From: Macropodus opercularis | Taxonomy: Eukaryota; Chordata; Actinopteri; Anabantiformes; Osphronemidae | NCBI GenBank assembly: GCA_030770545.1 | Contig: CM061100.1 | Location: 1,309,501 to 1,373,500 of the forward strand | Reading direction: 5' to 3' | DNA: 64,000 bases | In this document: one piece after another, positions 12,001-23,030 of the stretch | How the letters are laid out: each line of letters begins with the position of its first letter | How positions within the stretch are numbered: the stretch's first letter is position 1 | The notes under the pieces: generated by a model | The model's database searches: none | What the model was told of the DNA's origin: nothing | The model's input: only the letters and a program-made list of their open reading frames with translations | Translations under genes and position numbers: made by a program

Positions 12001-15000
12001 TGCTACGAGCCGTACCTTCAGAACGGAAACTTCACAACCTCTGACCCGCTGTATGGCGTCGGAGCTGTGGTTCAGTTTACCTGTGACCCGGGTCACTCTC
12101 TGGAGCAAGGTCCCCCTGTCATCGAGTGCATCAGTGCGAGGGATCCGTACTGGAATGACACGGAGCCGCTGTGCAAAGGTAAGTCAAACACTGGTGTTCC
12201 TCCTTGATTCGTTGGTGATTTGATCATCTGCAGAGCTGACACACCCACATTTCTTTATAAGAATACCTGCTCCCGTTGGAAAAAATGGAAAGATTAGAAG
12301 GAAGAAGTTCAGCCTGCAGAGCTTGCGACTTTTTTTTCCCTTTTATTTCTATGTGCTGTGCTGTTTTATGAACTCATTAGTTTGTAGGAACGGTTGTTGC
12401 ACAAGGCTCATTACAACTTCCCAATCTGCGCTTCACGCTTTGAGCACTTCAGTCTCATTAAATCTTCTGTATTTCCATCTCGTACTTGATCTTCCTCCTC
12501 CGTCTTCAATCCGCCATCCTGCTCTATCTCTGCAGCCCAGTGTGGGGGAGACCTGGCCGGTCCAGGAGGGGTGATTCTGTCTCCAAACTGGCCGGAGTGG
12601 TACGGAGAGGGGGAGGACTGCAGCTGGAGGATACACGTTGGGGAGGATAAACGAGTGCTGCTCGACGTACAGCTGTGAGGAGAAAACACAGACGCTGTTT
12701 CACTGAAGCTCGTCAAAAGTTCAGCTCAACCAAAAACCCAAATGCTATCATTAAAAATGAATGTGTGGACGTCTGAGGCTCAGCGAGGAACACAGCACTC
12801 GTTTAGATCTGCCTGTCAATGTGTCTCTACATGCGAGTCGTTACATTTGAGACTGGCCAACGCTAGAGAGCCTCCTGAGATCCCACAGCTTCAAACTGGG
12901 GAAATCCCTGACAGAAGCCAACAAAATACCAGATGTCAGGTAGACACATGATGATGATGATGATCAGGCTTAGACGGTTCACTTCCATTTACAGCCTTTA
13001 TGCTAAGCTAACTAAACCAGCCTCTGCTCCATTCAGACAGAGTAAATACAGTATCCGTATCACCAGCTATGTCCTTTACATGATGAACCCTTGTGTGTAG
13101 CTTTTTCTAGAAGTATGTCAGATTTTTAGACCTGTTAATTGCTTCATTAAAACACTTGAGCGTCGTTAAACAGATGCCTCTGGGGCAAAACAACACGTCT
13201 GTGTTTACAGTCTTTTAAACACTTGGCCTGCGTACGAGCGCTGCGTCTAGCCTCTGAGGTTACCTCGTCTCCCACGCAGTCGGCTGTCGACATGGCTGCT
13301 CTCTGAGTCATCGTAGCTTGAACTGATACCGTTTCTCTCGCCATCCTCAGACTGAACATCAGCGACAGTGACATGTTGACCATCACTGACGGCGACGAGG
13401 TCACGACACGGATCCTGGGACGCTACGTTGGCGGCAGCAGCCCCTTCAAGCTCTCCTCCACTACTCCAGACCTGACTGTCACCTTCCATTCTGATCCAGC
13501 GGGGCTGGTCTTTGGCAAAGGCGAAGGCTTCATCATCAACTACATGGGTGAGAGTGAAATTTTATACGCGTCAGAGATTCGCTTTTGAGGCCCACGGACT
13601 GATTAGAATGTCAGACACGCTCACCTGCAGAAGGAGCAGAACCCTGCCTTGTGTGTCTTTGCTGTCATGTTTTGTGTCGAGTGTGTTTAAACTCCGCCGT
13701 GAAAATTTATTCTGCAGAAATGCAGCATTCACACATTTCCCCCATTCGCTTCTTTGTGGTGTTTAGTTACTCTGGTTGCATCTCGGTGTCGCAGCATTCT
13801 CTAAATCGGTGGCTGGGCTCTGCAGTAATAAAGAAGACGGACTCCTTTAAGTGAATCCAATTAGCTTTTCCAGACTCTGCTCGTGTAGCATTAGTGCAGC
13901 CACCTGTGCTCATCCAGGAGAACGTGGTTGAAGACAAAGAAGGCAGACGCCAGGCTTTAGAACTTTAAGGGGGTCTGGGTTAGGAAACTATGTGGAGTAG
14001 TTGGGCTTGGAGAATAAGCCCCAGAAACATTCAGAAACCTCCAGCTGAAGTGAAAACACAGTCAGACTGACAGAAGGTAAGATGTTTTTAATTCAACAGA
14101 TGCAGCAGGTTTAAGTGGCAGTGAATTACCTTCCTAAATATTCTGCCTGTTCTGGTGACAGACAGGCTACTTTCTCCAGTCGTTACGTACGAATAACAGG
14201 ATGTACCAATAAATGCAGCAGAAATATAACAAATACTTCTAAATGTTTGTCTTCCTTTTCGTGTGCATCTCTCCAATTTGTTGGTGGCGGTAGCAGCTAA
14301 TGCGTTCGCCACCCTTGGTCTCTTTTGGTAACAGGAACATAAAGTAAGCGTTATCGTTTAAATGGATCAGGAAAGGTTTATTTTCATTCAGCTTCCTCCA
14401 GCTGCCCGCTCCAGTCTTCATCTTCCCTTTACGCGCTTTTCCTCTTTATTTGTCTTGGCTTTCATTTCCCTCTGCCCTTATTCACTCACATCCTATTTGT
14501 TTCACTATCTCGCGAAAGGCTTCATCTAGACGAGAGCTCGGTTTCACAAGCAGCCAAATAAGCCTCCTCCCTCCTGCTACACGCAGTAATCTGCAGCGCT
14601 TCTCTGTTCCAACACCTGACACCAATTTAAAATCGCACACCATCCAATTGTCACCACAAACTCTCACACGTCTGCCCCCGAGGAGTGAATCTAGTAGACA
14701 CAGCAGGAAAACGCAGGGAGCCTCTCTTTGAGCATGCACGACTGCGTGTTTGTGCTCAGAACACACACACTGCGCAGAACCAAGTCAATAGCGAATGAAT
14801 AATTGATCCAGGAGCATCAGCTTAAAAATCCCTGCAGACCTATTATACTGCACAGTATCACGCAAAACTGCATGCTGCCCCATCAATCATCACAAATACT
14901 CAAACTCTAGTGCGTAAAGACGCTGCACTGTCTTTAAACATCTTCATTAGTTTTTAAGGTGAGTTATTTTTAGCATAAGAACTGTAATGACGCTGGTGTT

Positions 15001-18000
15001 TTCCTTTGACAATCTAATCTATTTACAAAGTCACTAATATCAACAAATGCAATATCATGATTTTTAGGGCCATTGTGAATAAAGCTTCTCTGACCTGTTA
15101 CTGTGGAAAACCTTGGTAGACTCCATTAAAATCTGTTCTTCCCCTACATGACGATGAGCTTGTTTATGTTCTAAATATGATCTGATGACTTGAACAGGTA
15201 TTGGACTCCCCCATTAGAAAACTTGTCTTTCTCGCAGCTCAATAAACTCCTAATACATGAAAGGAGAAGGGAGTTCGTCTGGCAAATGCTCTTTGATTTA
15301 AACAAACACATCTCAGTTACTATTTATTGTCTCTAAAGAATCCTTCATGTCCCACCAAAGATGAATCCTGAAGACTTGAGCCCCTGACTTGACCACTGCC
15401 AGCATTAGATTGACATCAACATCTGTTAACTTGATGGAGAAAAAGGATTCAACTCAAAGCAGCATATACAGAGCCAAGACTCTGGAGATACGGCTCAAAT
15501 GTTTGAGTTGGACACTTTTAAGAGAAAGATCAGAAGATTTCTCTGTTCAAAAAAACCTTCAGAACGATCAAGAGAGCGTCGGGCTGAGCCTCCCGCTGCT
15601 TCTCTGCCTGTGTAATCAGCACATGCTGGTGCGTGAGGTCTTCAGATGTACTGTGGTAATTCTGTTTCCTGCTTACAGAAAAATAATTCATCTTTTGTGT
15701 GTTTCTGCCAGTTGATGCTGATTGTCAGAGACGAGATCTGGCCCATCAGCCTTTCAAAGCTGCACTAGTCCATATATTTAAATGAACCGCAGACGTAACG
15801 TGTGAAGGGCTTTTGATCATCGTGGTTTTGTCATCATGACGGAGACCCTTCACGTTTCACATCCCTCTGCCACGTGGCCAATTACTTGCAAAATAAGCAT
15901 GTACATTTTCTAGGCTCATGCTGATTCCTGATCACAGAGATGCAGTGATGCTGCTGCTCTAGTTTCTGTGTTGATGAAAGCCGAACCCTGAGTAGAGATG
16001 TCATGGTGAACGTGTTGCATGTGTCTCTCAGAGGTGTCCCGAAATGACTCCTGTCCAGACCTGCCTGAGATCCAGAACGGCTGGAAGACGACGTCCCATA
16101 TTGCGCTGGTGCGAGGGGCCCGTATCACGTACCAGTGTGACCCTGGTTATGACCTGGTGGGATGGGAGACTCTCACCTGTCAGCTGGACCTGTCCTGGAG
16201 CTCCCAGCCCCCGTTCTGCGAAAAGAGTACGTGTCTCATCTTTTAGCTTGTTCACTGCTTTATTGACCAAGTTCACTGTATAAATAGTAGTAAGTTCAGG
16301 ACGGGCTGCCACCTGCCTTGACCTGTTATGGGTAAGAGAGGAGAGAGAAAACAAGTGACAACAGAGCCGCAACAGGTTGCAAACAAACACAGACAGGTTG
16401 GATACAGCTCAGACTCTCACAGCACCTGTGGAAAGGTGCAGAGAGGGAGAAGCACAAACATCAGTTGTCTCTGTGTCGTCTTTTTTTCGCAGTCATGTAC
16501 TGTTCAGATCCCGGCCACGTGGAACACTCCACCAGGTCTCTGTCGGACCCTAAACTCCTGGTGGGGACGACCATTCAGTACAGCTGCAACCCTGGCTTCA
16601 TCCTGCAGGGCGGCGCCACCATCACCTGCTACGGCCGCGAGCCAGGGACGCCCGTGTGGACGTCTCGACTCCCTCACTGTGTTTGTGAGTATCCCAAAGT
16701 CGAAGCGCCAAGCTTGAGAGGATCTGTGCATTCAGAAAGCTGTCACCAGGAGAGACGGCAGCATGTGTCAGTTAACTGGAGATGAGAGCTGTGTGATCTA
16801 ACACGAGTGGGTTTGTGTGATTTCTTGTAAAAAAGGCCTGGATTTCTCTTGCTCTGCTGACGCAGATCAGAGCATCTCGGCAGGAGGAGACAGGACTTCA
16901 TCTCCTGCATTTTCATCTCAGGACCAACAACGTCTTCGTGTTTTTTCAGGGTTATTAATGTTTGTGTGGAGTGTTTGATATGTAAATGTGATGCTAATGC
17001 ACCGTACCAATCAGCCCTCAGCCACCTGGAGGAGGGGGTGGAGATTATCCATGAGTCATGTCACCTCAGCCAGAGCCTGTCAAATCTGTCAGTCGAGCTC
17101 TGACGCAGGAACCTCTGGCTTGTGTTGAAAGTCGATGGAATCCATCCAGCTTTTCCTGCTTTCGTTTTGTTTCCCATCTAGCTGAGGATTCGGTCTCCTG
17201 TGAAAACCCCGGTCTGCCTGACAACGGCTACCAGATCTTGTCCAAGAGGCTTTACCTGCCTGGGGAGTCGCTCACCTTTGTCTGTTACCAAGGTTATGAG
17301 CTCATTGGAGAAGTTGCAATTAAATGCATCCTGGGAAACCCGTCCTTTTGGAGCGGCCCACTTCCTCTCTGCAGGGGTGAGAACTGAATCTGCTGTTGCT
17401 TTGATTTGAATGTGCAACAAGTGTGGGATGAAACAAGCCTTTGTTTTCTGAACCTCTGGGTCGTCTGCATGCACATGATGATCTCTCGCCCTGATCCTGC
17501 TCCTGTACCTGCATCTGGAGGTTCACTAAGCCCTTTCGCCCTTTTGAGTAGTTTTCCAGTCAAAGCGCAGCACAGCAGACCAACTCACAACAAGTATCCT
17601 TCACTTCTACCTTAGCTAAAATCTAATCACACTTGCTGTGCTCACATGCTACTGTAGACGTAGGCGGGTCGTAGCTGCTTTGAACTCACTTTAAGTAGCA
17701 AATGTCAAAGAAGTCTTTTACTTCTTCTCACAGCCACATTTGTTTACTCCTACAAAGAGTTCTTATGGTGAAATGACACCTTGTTTCACATGGTTTTAGC
17801 CACAGAAGGTGTCAAATGTGAGATGTTCCTACTTTTTAAATGTAAATCTATCAGCTATAGACGTTTCAGTCACGTGAAGGTTCAGGCAGTTGGTTGGAGA
17901 CACTGTAAACGACTCTGACGTAGGTTTCTCACAAGCATAAGAAGTAATAATTTACTACAATAAGTTAAGTTTATTAGTCACAGCCTTTGTATTTAATATG

Positions 18001-19132
18001 GAAACAGCAACATTTCCTTGTAGGTTTCCAGTGGATAATTAGTACTTTTACACCCAGTAAGTAACAGAAACCTTCACAGGCTGAGTGATGTTAAAGTGAG
18101 AATCGGCCAATGGTCAATTAAAAGCAGCGTGTAAACAGGAAGTGTGATGTAAAGTTTCCTATGCACTGACTGACGGAATGATGTCTTGCAGCCAACCATG
18201 AGTGCTTTGGCAACCATGCTTTGGAAGGTGAGTCTGCGTGTGTGTTGGGATGCTCTAAAGCTGTGGGCTTGATGTCAAACCTCCAACACATCAACATAGG
18301 TCAAAGAGTAAAAACGCACGTGGCAAAAATCTGCCTGCCGCCCTCATTTGCATTGTGTGTGTGAGCTCGTGTTCATGTGTTCACCTGTTCACCTGTGGCA
18401 TCCACCTGCATCTGCTAGGCCACGCTTAACAAGACCTCATTTGGCCCTTCAATAACACGATGCCCGTATTTGATCATGTTAACAGGCTTTACTAATGATC
18501 TCGTCGTGTTTTGTTGATGCCAGTTGCAGAAGCGACTGCGGGCTCCACTCTGGATGGAGGGAACATCGCTCTGGCCGTCTTCATCCTTGTGCTTCTGCTC
18601 TCCGTGCTGCTGGGAGGCGCTTATGTCTACGTCACGAGGTGAGATCTGTGACATGCGAAATGTGCAACTGGGTTTTTGTTAAATATGTGGATAATAGTGG
18701 AACATGCTCCTTGGATCAACTCAGATTTCAACTTTGACTTAAGATTTAGGAGCTTGTTAGTAAAAGTCCATTTGAAGTCTGACGTTCCCGTGACGAGTTC
18801 ATAGGCTTTAATATTTTAACGTTTAGAAATCAAATGACTGGATTTGTTGTTTTTACTTCATGTGTCTATGTTGATGATGATCACATGAGACCTGTCATCT
18901 ACAGGTGTCGCTATAACTCCAACCTAAGGCTGCCTCTCATCTACCCCCACCCTTACCGACAGATCACTGTGGAGACAGAGTTTGACAACCCGCTCTATGA
19001 GACAGGAGGAGTGAGTGATCAGGCCTTCTAACGTGATCAACTACATTGTCTGTGTCTTTGCAGCACTGTGATAATCCATCATCTCTCTTTTGCTGTCAGC
19101 AGGACACTCGTGAATATGAAGTATCAATATGA
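8619..19132 (+). CDS. sez6l: sez6l, seizure-related 6 homolog-like (16 coding exons seen, first exon missing)
   Basis: SEZ6-family proteins are neuronal type I membrane proteins on dendrites and in the secretory path; they are BACE substrates and affect synapse maturation. Exons 8619-9032, 9463-9602, 9926-10121, 10830-11015, 11095-11266, 11372-11538, 11984-12178, 12536-12674, 13351-13547, 16032-16226, 16493-16684, 17182-17376, 18192-18227, 18524-18638, 18905-19010 and 19103-19132 join without a frame break into 890 residues. In visible numbering: Ser/Pro-rich 1-138, CUB1 142-249, Sushi1 251-311, CUB2 312-424, Sushi2 426-489, CUB3 490-602, Sushi3 603-666, Sushi4 667-730, Sushi5 732-795, transmembrane 822-844, tail 845-890 with FDNPLY and a C-terminal EVSI. 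This is the full SEZ6-family order. SEZ6L is preferred over SEZ6 and SEZ6L2 because blocks such as HCYEPYLQNGNFTTSDP and RCRYNSNLRLPL match my memory of SEZ6L. Introns not listed separately show nothing notable. Confidence 0.88.
9463..9602 (+). CDS. sez6l: sez6l exon 3: CUB1, first half
   Basis: Encodes the start of CUB1 with its cysteine pair (STCVVNF and LQCTYTV) and the family block DPEGYIDSS, ending at VYTGYGVELQ in phase 0. An N-glycosylation sequon NFS is present. Confidence 0.9.
9926..10121 (+). CDS. sez6l: sez6l exon 4: CUB1, second half
   Basis: Starts in phase 0 with VKSVNLSEGE and ends at LQLHYQ in phase 1 (A|GTGAGT). It contains LLVEGQVIRSPTNT, a block highly conserved in SEZ6L, and sequons NLS and NQS. 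Confidence 0.92.
10830..11015 (+). CDS. sez6l: sez6l exon 5: Sushi1
   Basis: One complete complement-control module. Its four cysteines lie in LSCPL, FHCHMG, LTCLNA and PSCR, and the tryptophan near the end is present. It is a symmetrical phase 1-1 exon, typical of sushi modules. The acceptor CACCAG at 10824-10829 was chosen over the CTTCAG six bases later because it restores FRLSC, matching the family. Confidence 0.9.
11095..11266 (+). CDS. sez6l: sez6l exon 6: CUB2, first half
   Basis: Begins with LCGGTIKNATVGRVLSPS, a canonical CUB opening, and contains SCSW with the second cysteine and LHLHLERLAL. Leaves in phase 2 at ACAG|GTGGCT. Two NAT sequons are present. Confidence 0.9.
11372..11538 (+). 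CDS. sez6l: sez6l exon 7: CUB2, second half
   Basis: Continues with LVLWSGLDAGSVVLFDSG and IPFEGVISEG and ends at GFNIRFE in phase 1 (AAG|GTACGT). This half varies most among SEZ6 paralogs, and it is more diverged from the human protein than the flanking sushi exons. Confidence 0.9.
11984..12178 (+). CDS. sez6l: sez6l exon 8: Sushi2
   Basis: A complete phase 1-1 sushi module with cysteines in GHCYEP, FTCDPG, IECISA and PLCK. FERGHCYEPYLQNGNFTTSD is nearly identical to SEZ6L as remembered, which is the main support for the paralog call. Sequons NFT and NDT. Confidence 0.93.
12536..12674 (+). CDS. sez6l: sez6l exon 9: CUB3, first half
   Basis: Encodes QCGGDLAGPGGVILSPNWPE and EDCSWRIHVGEDKRVLLDVQ, the CUB signature with two cysteines. 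Leaves in phase 2 directly into GTGAGG. Confidence 0.92.
13351..13547 (+). CDS. sez6l: sez6l exon 10: CUB3, second half
   Basis: Encodes LNISDSDMLTITDGDE, with the acidic residues that bind calcium in many CUB domains, then FHSDPAGLVFGKGEGF and INYM. Leaves in phase 1 at GG|GTGAGA. Confidence 0.92.
13548..16031 (+). other. sez6l intron 10 (2.5 kb), no feature recognised
   Basis: The largest intron between two seen sez6l exons. It holds only short open stretches in all frames, with no splice-flanked coding block and no repeat I can name. Confidence 0.8.
16032..16226 (+). CDS. sez6l: sez6l exon 11: Sushi3
   Basis: A phase 1-1 sushi module with cysteines in DSCPDL, YQCDPG, LTCQLD and PFCEK. 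It opens with EVSRNDSCPDLPEIQNGWKT, which is strongly conserved in the family. Confidence 0.93.
16493..16684 (+). CDS. sez6l: sez6l exon 12: Sushi4
   Basis: A phase 1-1 sushi module with cysteines in MYCSDPG, YSCNPG, ITCYGR and PHCV and with LLVGTTIQY. The preceding T-rich tract and CGCAG form a strong acceptor; the donor is GTGAGT. Confidence 0.93.
17182..17376 (+). CDS. sez6l: sez6l exon 13: Sushi5
   Basis: A phase 1-1 sushi module with cysteines in VSCENPG, FVCYQG, IKCILG and PLCR. GYQILSKRLYLPGESLTF is almost unchanged from SEZ6L. It is the last extracellular module before the stalk. Confidence 0.93.
18192..18227 (+). CDS. sez6l: sez6l exon 14: 36-nt microexon, juxtamembrane stalk
   Basis: Tiny phase 1-1 exon reading NHECFGNHALE between a TCTTGCAG acceptor and a G|GTGAGT donor. 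HALEV joined to the next exon matches the family juxtamembrane stretch, so the exon is very likely real. Skipping it would keep the frame and remove 12 residues, including a lone cysteine, near the region where BACE would cut. Confidence 0.85.
18524..18638 (+). CDS. sez6l: sez6l exon 15: transmembrane helix
   Basis: Encodes AEATAGSTLDGGN followed by about 23 hydrophobic residues (IALAVFILVLLLSVLLGGAY), then VYVTR. The arginine is completed by the next exon. A type I orientation is inferred from the basic residues that follow. Confidence 0.93.
18905..19010 (+). CDS. sez6l: sez6l exon 16: cytoplasmic tail with FxNPxY motif
   Basis: Encodes CRYNSNLRLPL, YPHPYRQITVETEF and FDNPLYETGG and ends in phase 0 at GGA|GTGAGT. 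FDNPLY fits the FxNPxY motif bound by PTB-domain adaptors and used in endocytic sorting. If the intron is retained, the frame runs on for six residues (VSDQAF) to TAA at 19029-19031. Confidence 0.93.
19103..19132 (+). CDS. sez6l: sez6l exon 17: last nine residues and stop
   Basis: Encodes DTREYEVSI and TGA (19130-19132), the conserved SEZ6L-type C terminus. The last three residues (V-S-I) would fit a class II PDZ ligand; that is inference. The acceptor is an AGCAG tandem: using the upstream AG at 19098-19099 would start the exon at 19100 and insert one glutamine. Confidence 0.88.
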   Translation, partial: DTREYEVSI

Positions 19133-20625
19133 GGAGCCTCACAAAAGACATTTCTGAAGCGAGAACAGCCGCCCCGTCCTAACTCTTCATCCTCTCTTCC
19201 CTCCTTCTCCACCCAGGAGGAGGCCATGTAAATACAAATAGATGATGTCCAGCCCCTTCTGCCATGAGATGCAGTGACTGATCCTGTTCTCTCCTCCTGT
19301 GACGTGACAGAAATGATGGGAAGCTTGAGAGGAAACGTGAAGCAGGAGCAGAGACGAAGCTGAGTGGATAAGTCTCTGTTAGATAATGGGACACGGAGCA
19401 AAAAGTCTTCTGTTCAAAGATCATTGAATGTGGTAAGAAAGGACGAGATGTCAGCTGTGAATGGGACAGAAATAGGTTTCGGAGGGGAGAAGGGGAAGAA
19501 GTCGGGGACAGGACACGGTGACAGGAAGGAGGAACGAAGGTTTAGAAGCTTTTGGCAGATTTCTCATGTGTGAACAACTCAAACAACTAAAAGAAGGATT
19601 TAGATAAATCAAACACAGAAAACCAAATCGGTTTGGTCATATTTCCTTTCAAATGTAAAAACTTGTCATGACACACACAGAGTCCACAATATAAAGTCAA
19701 AGAGCCATGATCCTCGTGCCATCGATAAACTTGCTGCCCAGCGTCATGACAGCTGTGATTCTGTCTGGGCTCAGCTGTTTGCCAACCTGGAAAGCAAAGT
19801 AAACCAGACTCGCCTTCTGTTCACAGGCAGCATCCGCTGATGAGTCTCAGAAAACAGTGACAGTGAAGCCTGTGGAGGTTTCCACGGCTCTGGGGCGAGT
19901 GTACAAATACCAAACCTCCATAGTTTACAGTCAGAAACACAGAAAACAAATCCTAATAAATTAACAAAACTCAGTGACGTGTGTTGCTTCACTTTATTTT
20001 GCTGCTACCTTGGTAGCCCAGGATGCCACCAAATTACAACCTCAGGAGTCTCGGGTTAGTTTGGCGGCTGTATCAGTGGAGCTGGACTTTCATCTTTGTT
20101 TCTGAGTCTCCTCCTCCCGTCACAGCTCCATGAAGGCAGGAACCCATCGTCGGTGGCCTCCTGTCCCTGATGTCCCTCCTGCCTGCAGACGCCTTCCAGC
20201 CTTTTCACTTCAGCTGCTCCACGTCTGGCTTTAGCTGTAGTCGATTGCTAATCAAGTCTCGGGCTTGAGTGCGATGCAGTGCTGTGTTCTTATTCGTCAC
20301 GTGTAGTTAGATCGATGGCTGCTGTAGACTGGCCTCAGAGTCCCCAGGTCTGGACCAGCTGCTGATGAAACGGGCTAATGAAAAACATGCATTGTTACAG
20401 ACGTGGAGGTCAGACGTCGCCATGTGAATAGTGTAGTTTTAGTTAACTGACCGATCTTTGAGTGCAATCGACTCAGCAGATGACGTATTTATTTTGATGT
20501 ACTGTACAAGTGATGTTTTATGCAGATTGATAAATGTACATTTTCATTATGAGACAACAAATGTTAACAGTTTCCCTAAATAAATGTTAAAACTCCAATA
20601 AAAAGTACAAAACATTTTTCTAAAT
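19133..20625 (+). other. sez6l: sez6l 3' UTR
   Basis: Runs from the stop codon to just past two AATAAA signals, with no coding potential. The 3' end is inferred from those signals and a T/GT-rich tract after them. Confidence 0.6.
20579..20602 (+). terminator. Paired polyadenylation signals of sez6l
   Basis: AATAAA occurs at 20579-20584 and again at 20597-20602, followed by a T-rich and TTTGTGCTG tract at about 20610-20640, as expected for a cleavage site near 20.62 kb. Confidence 0.65.
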
Positions 20626-23030
20626 AGTCTTTGTGCTGAATTGTTTTGCTCCAGCTCCTGCAGGTTATTCCTGTATCAGCAGCTTCAACGTTTTACTGTC
20701 TAATGTGAGTCTTCTGATCACTGAAGGCTGTTGGGTCAAAGAAAGCGCAGCAGAAAACGTCTGGAGCATCATCTACGTTTCAGAACGATGTGAAGCTTCA
20801 GCGTCTGAACTCTCTTCCTTGCGTTATCTTTTTTTACCCAGTAGTTGACGCAGCTACTCGTCGTCCTGTGGCCTCCTCAGCCAAACGCATCCAGCATCAG
20901 CATAAATTCAGCATCAACAGATTTGAATCAGTTTGAAGTGTCTCCTACTTTCACCACAGCACGAGCACGTTTGGCTTCCAGTCACTGGCAAGTAGCTCTT
21001 TTCTGGATTGAGTGCTTGGACGTATGGGAGGCAAATCCTGCCCCACAGCATTTCCCCACCTCCAACACATTTTTATATCCTAATGACTCCTTCTGTTGCA
21101 TCGTGAATGCTAATGAGGAGAGAATGTTTCCTGCCACGCCGGCAGTTTGCAGAGGCTTCCTGCTGCAGTCAACTCAACTGTGAGAAGCTTTTAACCAGAT
21201 GCTGGATGATATTAGGCACCGTGAGGAACGAGAGCACTGCCCACACTAGTGGAATGAAGCAGACGTCGGCAGATCACAAATACGTTACACTAATGTTTGC
21301 TTCGAAGGCGTTTATCGCCCAGAGAGACGAGTAGCGAGTGAGCAACAAAAATGCTTTGTTAATGTGACGATGAGCTGACGTGTCCAACCTGCATCAACGT
21401 TCTACCTCCCATTAAACATCCACAGTCAGAGCAACATCACAACATTTTCACTGTTGTGTTCATCTCGACCTGGTGACATCACACAACAGTCAACAACAGT
21501 CAACAGTGGACAGAGATACAGGTAAGACGTCTTACAGCTGAGATTAAATGTTCATTTTATATAGTAGTTACTATTTGTTGACTTTATCTGCATTTTTCTG
21601 TCATGTCAGTCAGTTTTCTGTTACGTTAGTGATCCCTCCAGCGTGTCCTGGGTCTCCTCAGGGCCTCTTCACTAAACTTAACCCTGAGTCTGGTTCTGCT
21701 GGAGGTTTCTCCCCAAAGGGAGTTTTTCCTCTCCACTGTGGCCCAGTGCTTGCTCAGGGACGGGCTGCTGTACTACAACAGCGCAGACACATTGTTTGAA
21801 CAGTGATCAGTTCAAATAAAGACCAAAGAAACCGTCCTGGTGGTTCAACGGCCCTTCTTTTGTATGTGAAGCTCATCCTCTCATGCGCAGACTGGAGTGT
21901 TTTCCTGATTTGTATCATATATGTTCAAATGCTTCACTTATCTCTTTAATCCAATCGTCTTTAATTCAGATATTGATTGACAGGTACAGTGATGAAATGG
22001 GCTTCATTTATTATGGTGAACTGGGTTTTACTAATACTACCACAACAACTACTACGAAGCAAAAGAGTTTTTGGAGTCTGAGACAAAAATGTGTTTGGTT
22101 TGGTATTAATGATGCAGAAACGAGCGAATGGTGCTAGAAACATATGTTTGTGTTTTGCTTTGGACCCAACAAACTAAAAGTGAGCCCATGTGGTTCTAGC
22201 TCAGCTGAGTCCAGGTCGACTGGTTCAGACACGAATGGAAAACAAAATGAAGAGAGAACCAGAAACAGCGTTTGACGAACTAAAAGAATGAGGCTGAATA
22301 TTGGAGAAGGAGGAAAAACGCTAAATGATATTATTAATGAGAACCTTCTGTATGTAAAGCTAAGCTGAAAGTAGAGTCGATGTTACGAGCAATTTACTAA
22401 GAGTCACCGCAGGTTCCAACACAGTGAAAAGACTAAATGCAGACACAAAGTCTGTAGTGTCAGACATGCAGCCACGCAAATATTACAAAGTAAGAAAGAT
22501 AAAAACAAAGTGAACGTACGTGAACATTTCAACAAGTTGGATGAATGAATATTTGCAGTGTGTGGTCGAGGCGACAGCGGAGACTAATGTGTATGTGGTG
22601 CAACTTCCTCATTTAACACAGGGTGGCAGCACAGACCTGCTACAGAATGAACAGGAACAACGAATGACTGAATCTGGTTTGTTGACTCGTGTTTCTTTTA
22701 GTTTTACATTAAAGACTAAGACTAAATGTCCGTCCGGCCAGAAAATTTAGAAATGTATGGATGAATTAGTTAGTCAGACAGGACGGAATACACACATGTT
22801 ATTGTTATGTTACTTTTTCTTCTTGAATAGAATATAGGCTGTATAAACAAAAGCACAATTTAAATTCAATAATATTTACTATATTATAGAATATTTAAAT
22901 TTACTATATATAAATATTACTTAATGCAGTGACTAAATGTTTATGTTATTACCACCTTCATCATGATTTCATTCATTCTTTTTTTTTTTAGAAATCGAGT
23001 TGTCTTGTCTCTTAGGTCTCCATCTCATGC
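20626..23030. other. Intergenic, no gene recognised
   Basis: Only short open stretches in all frames. AT-rich around 22.8-22.95 kb. A worn repeat lies at 21686-21762 and a lone AATAAA at about 21816, with no gene to attach it to. Confidence 0.7.
21686..21762. repeat. Remnant of a dispersed teleost repeat
   Basis: TCTGGTTCTGCTGGAGGTTT, then AAAGGGAGTTTTTCCTCTCC and ACTGT...CCAGTGCTTGCTC, follow the wording of a very common fish dispersed element (usually read as CTGCTGGAGGTTTCTTCC and so on). Recalled from teleost sequence in general; class not assigned. Confidence 0.5.
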
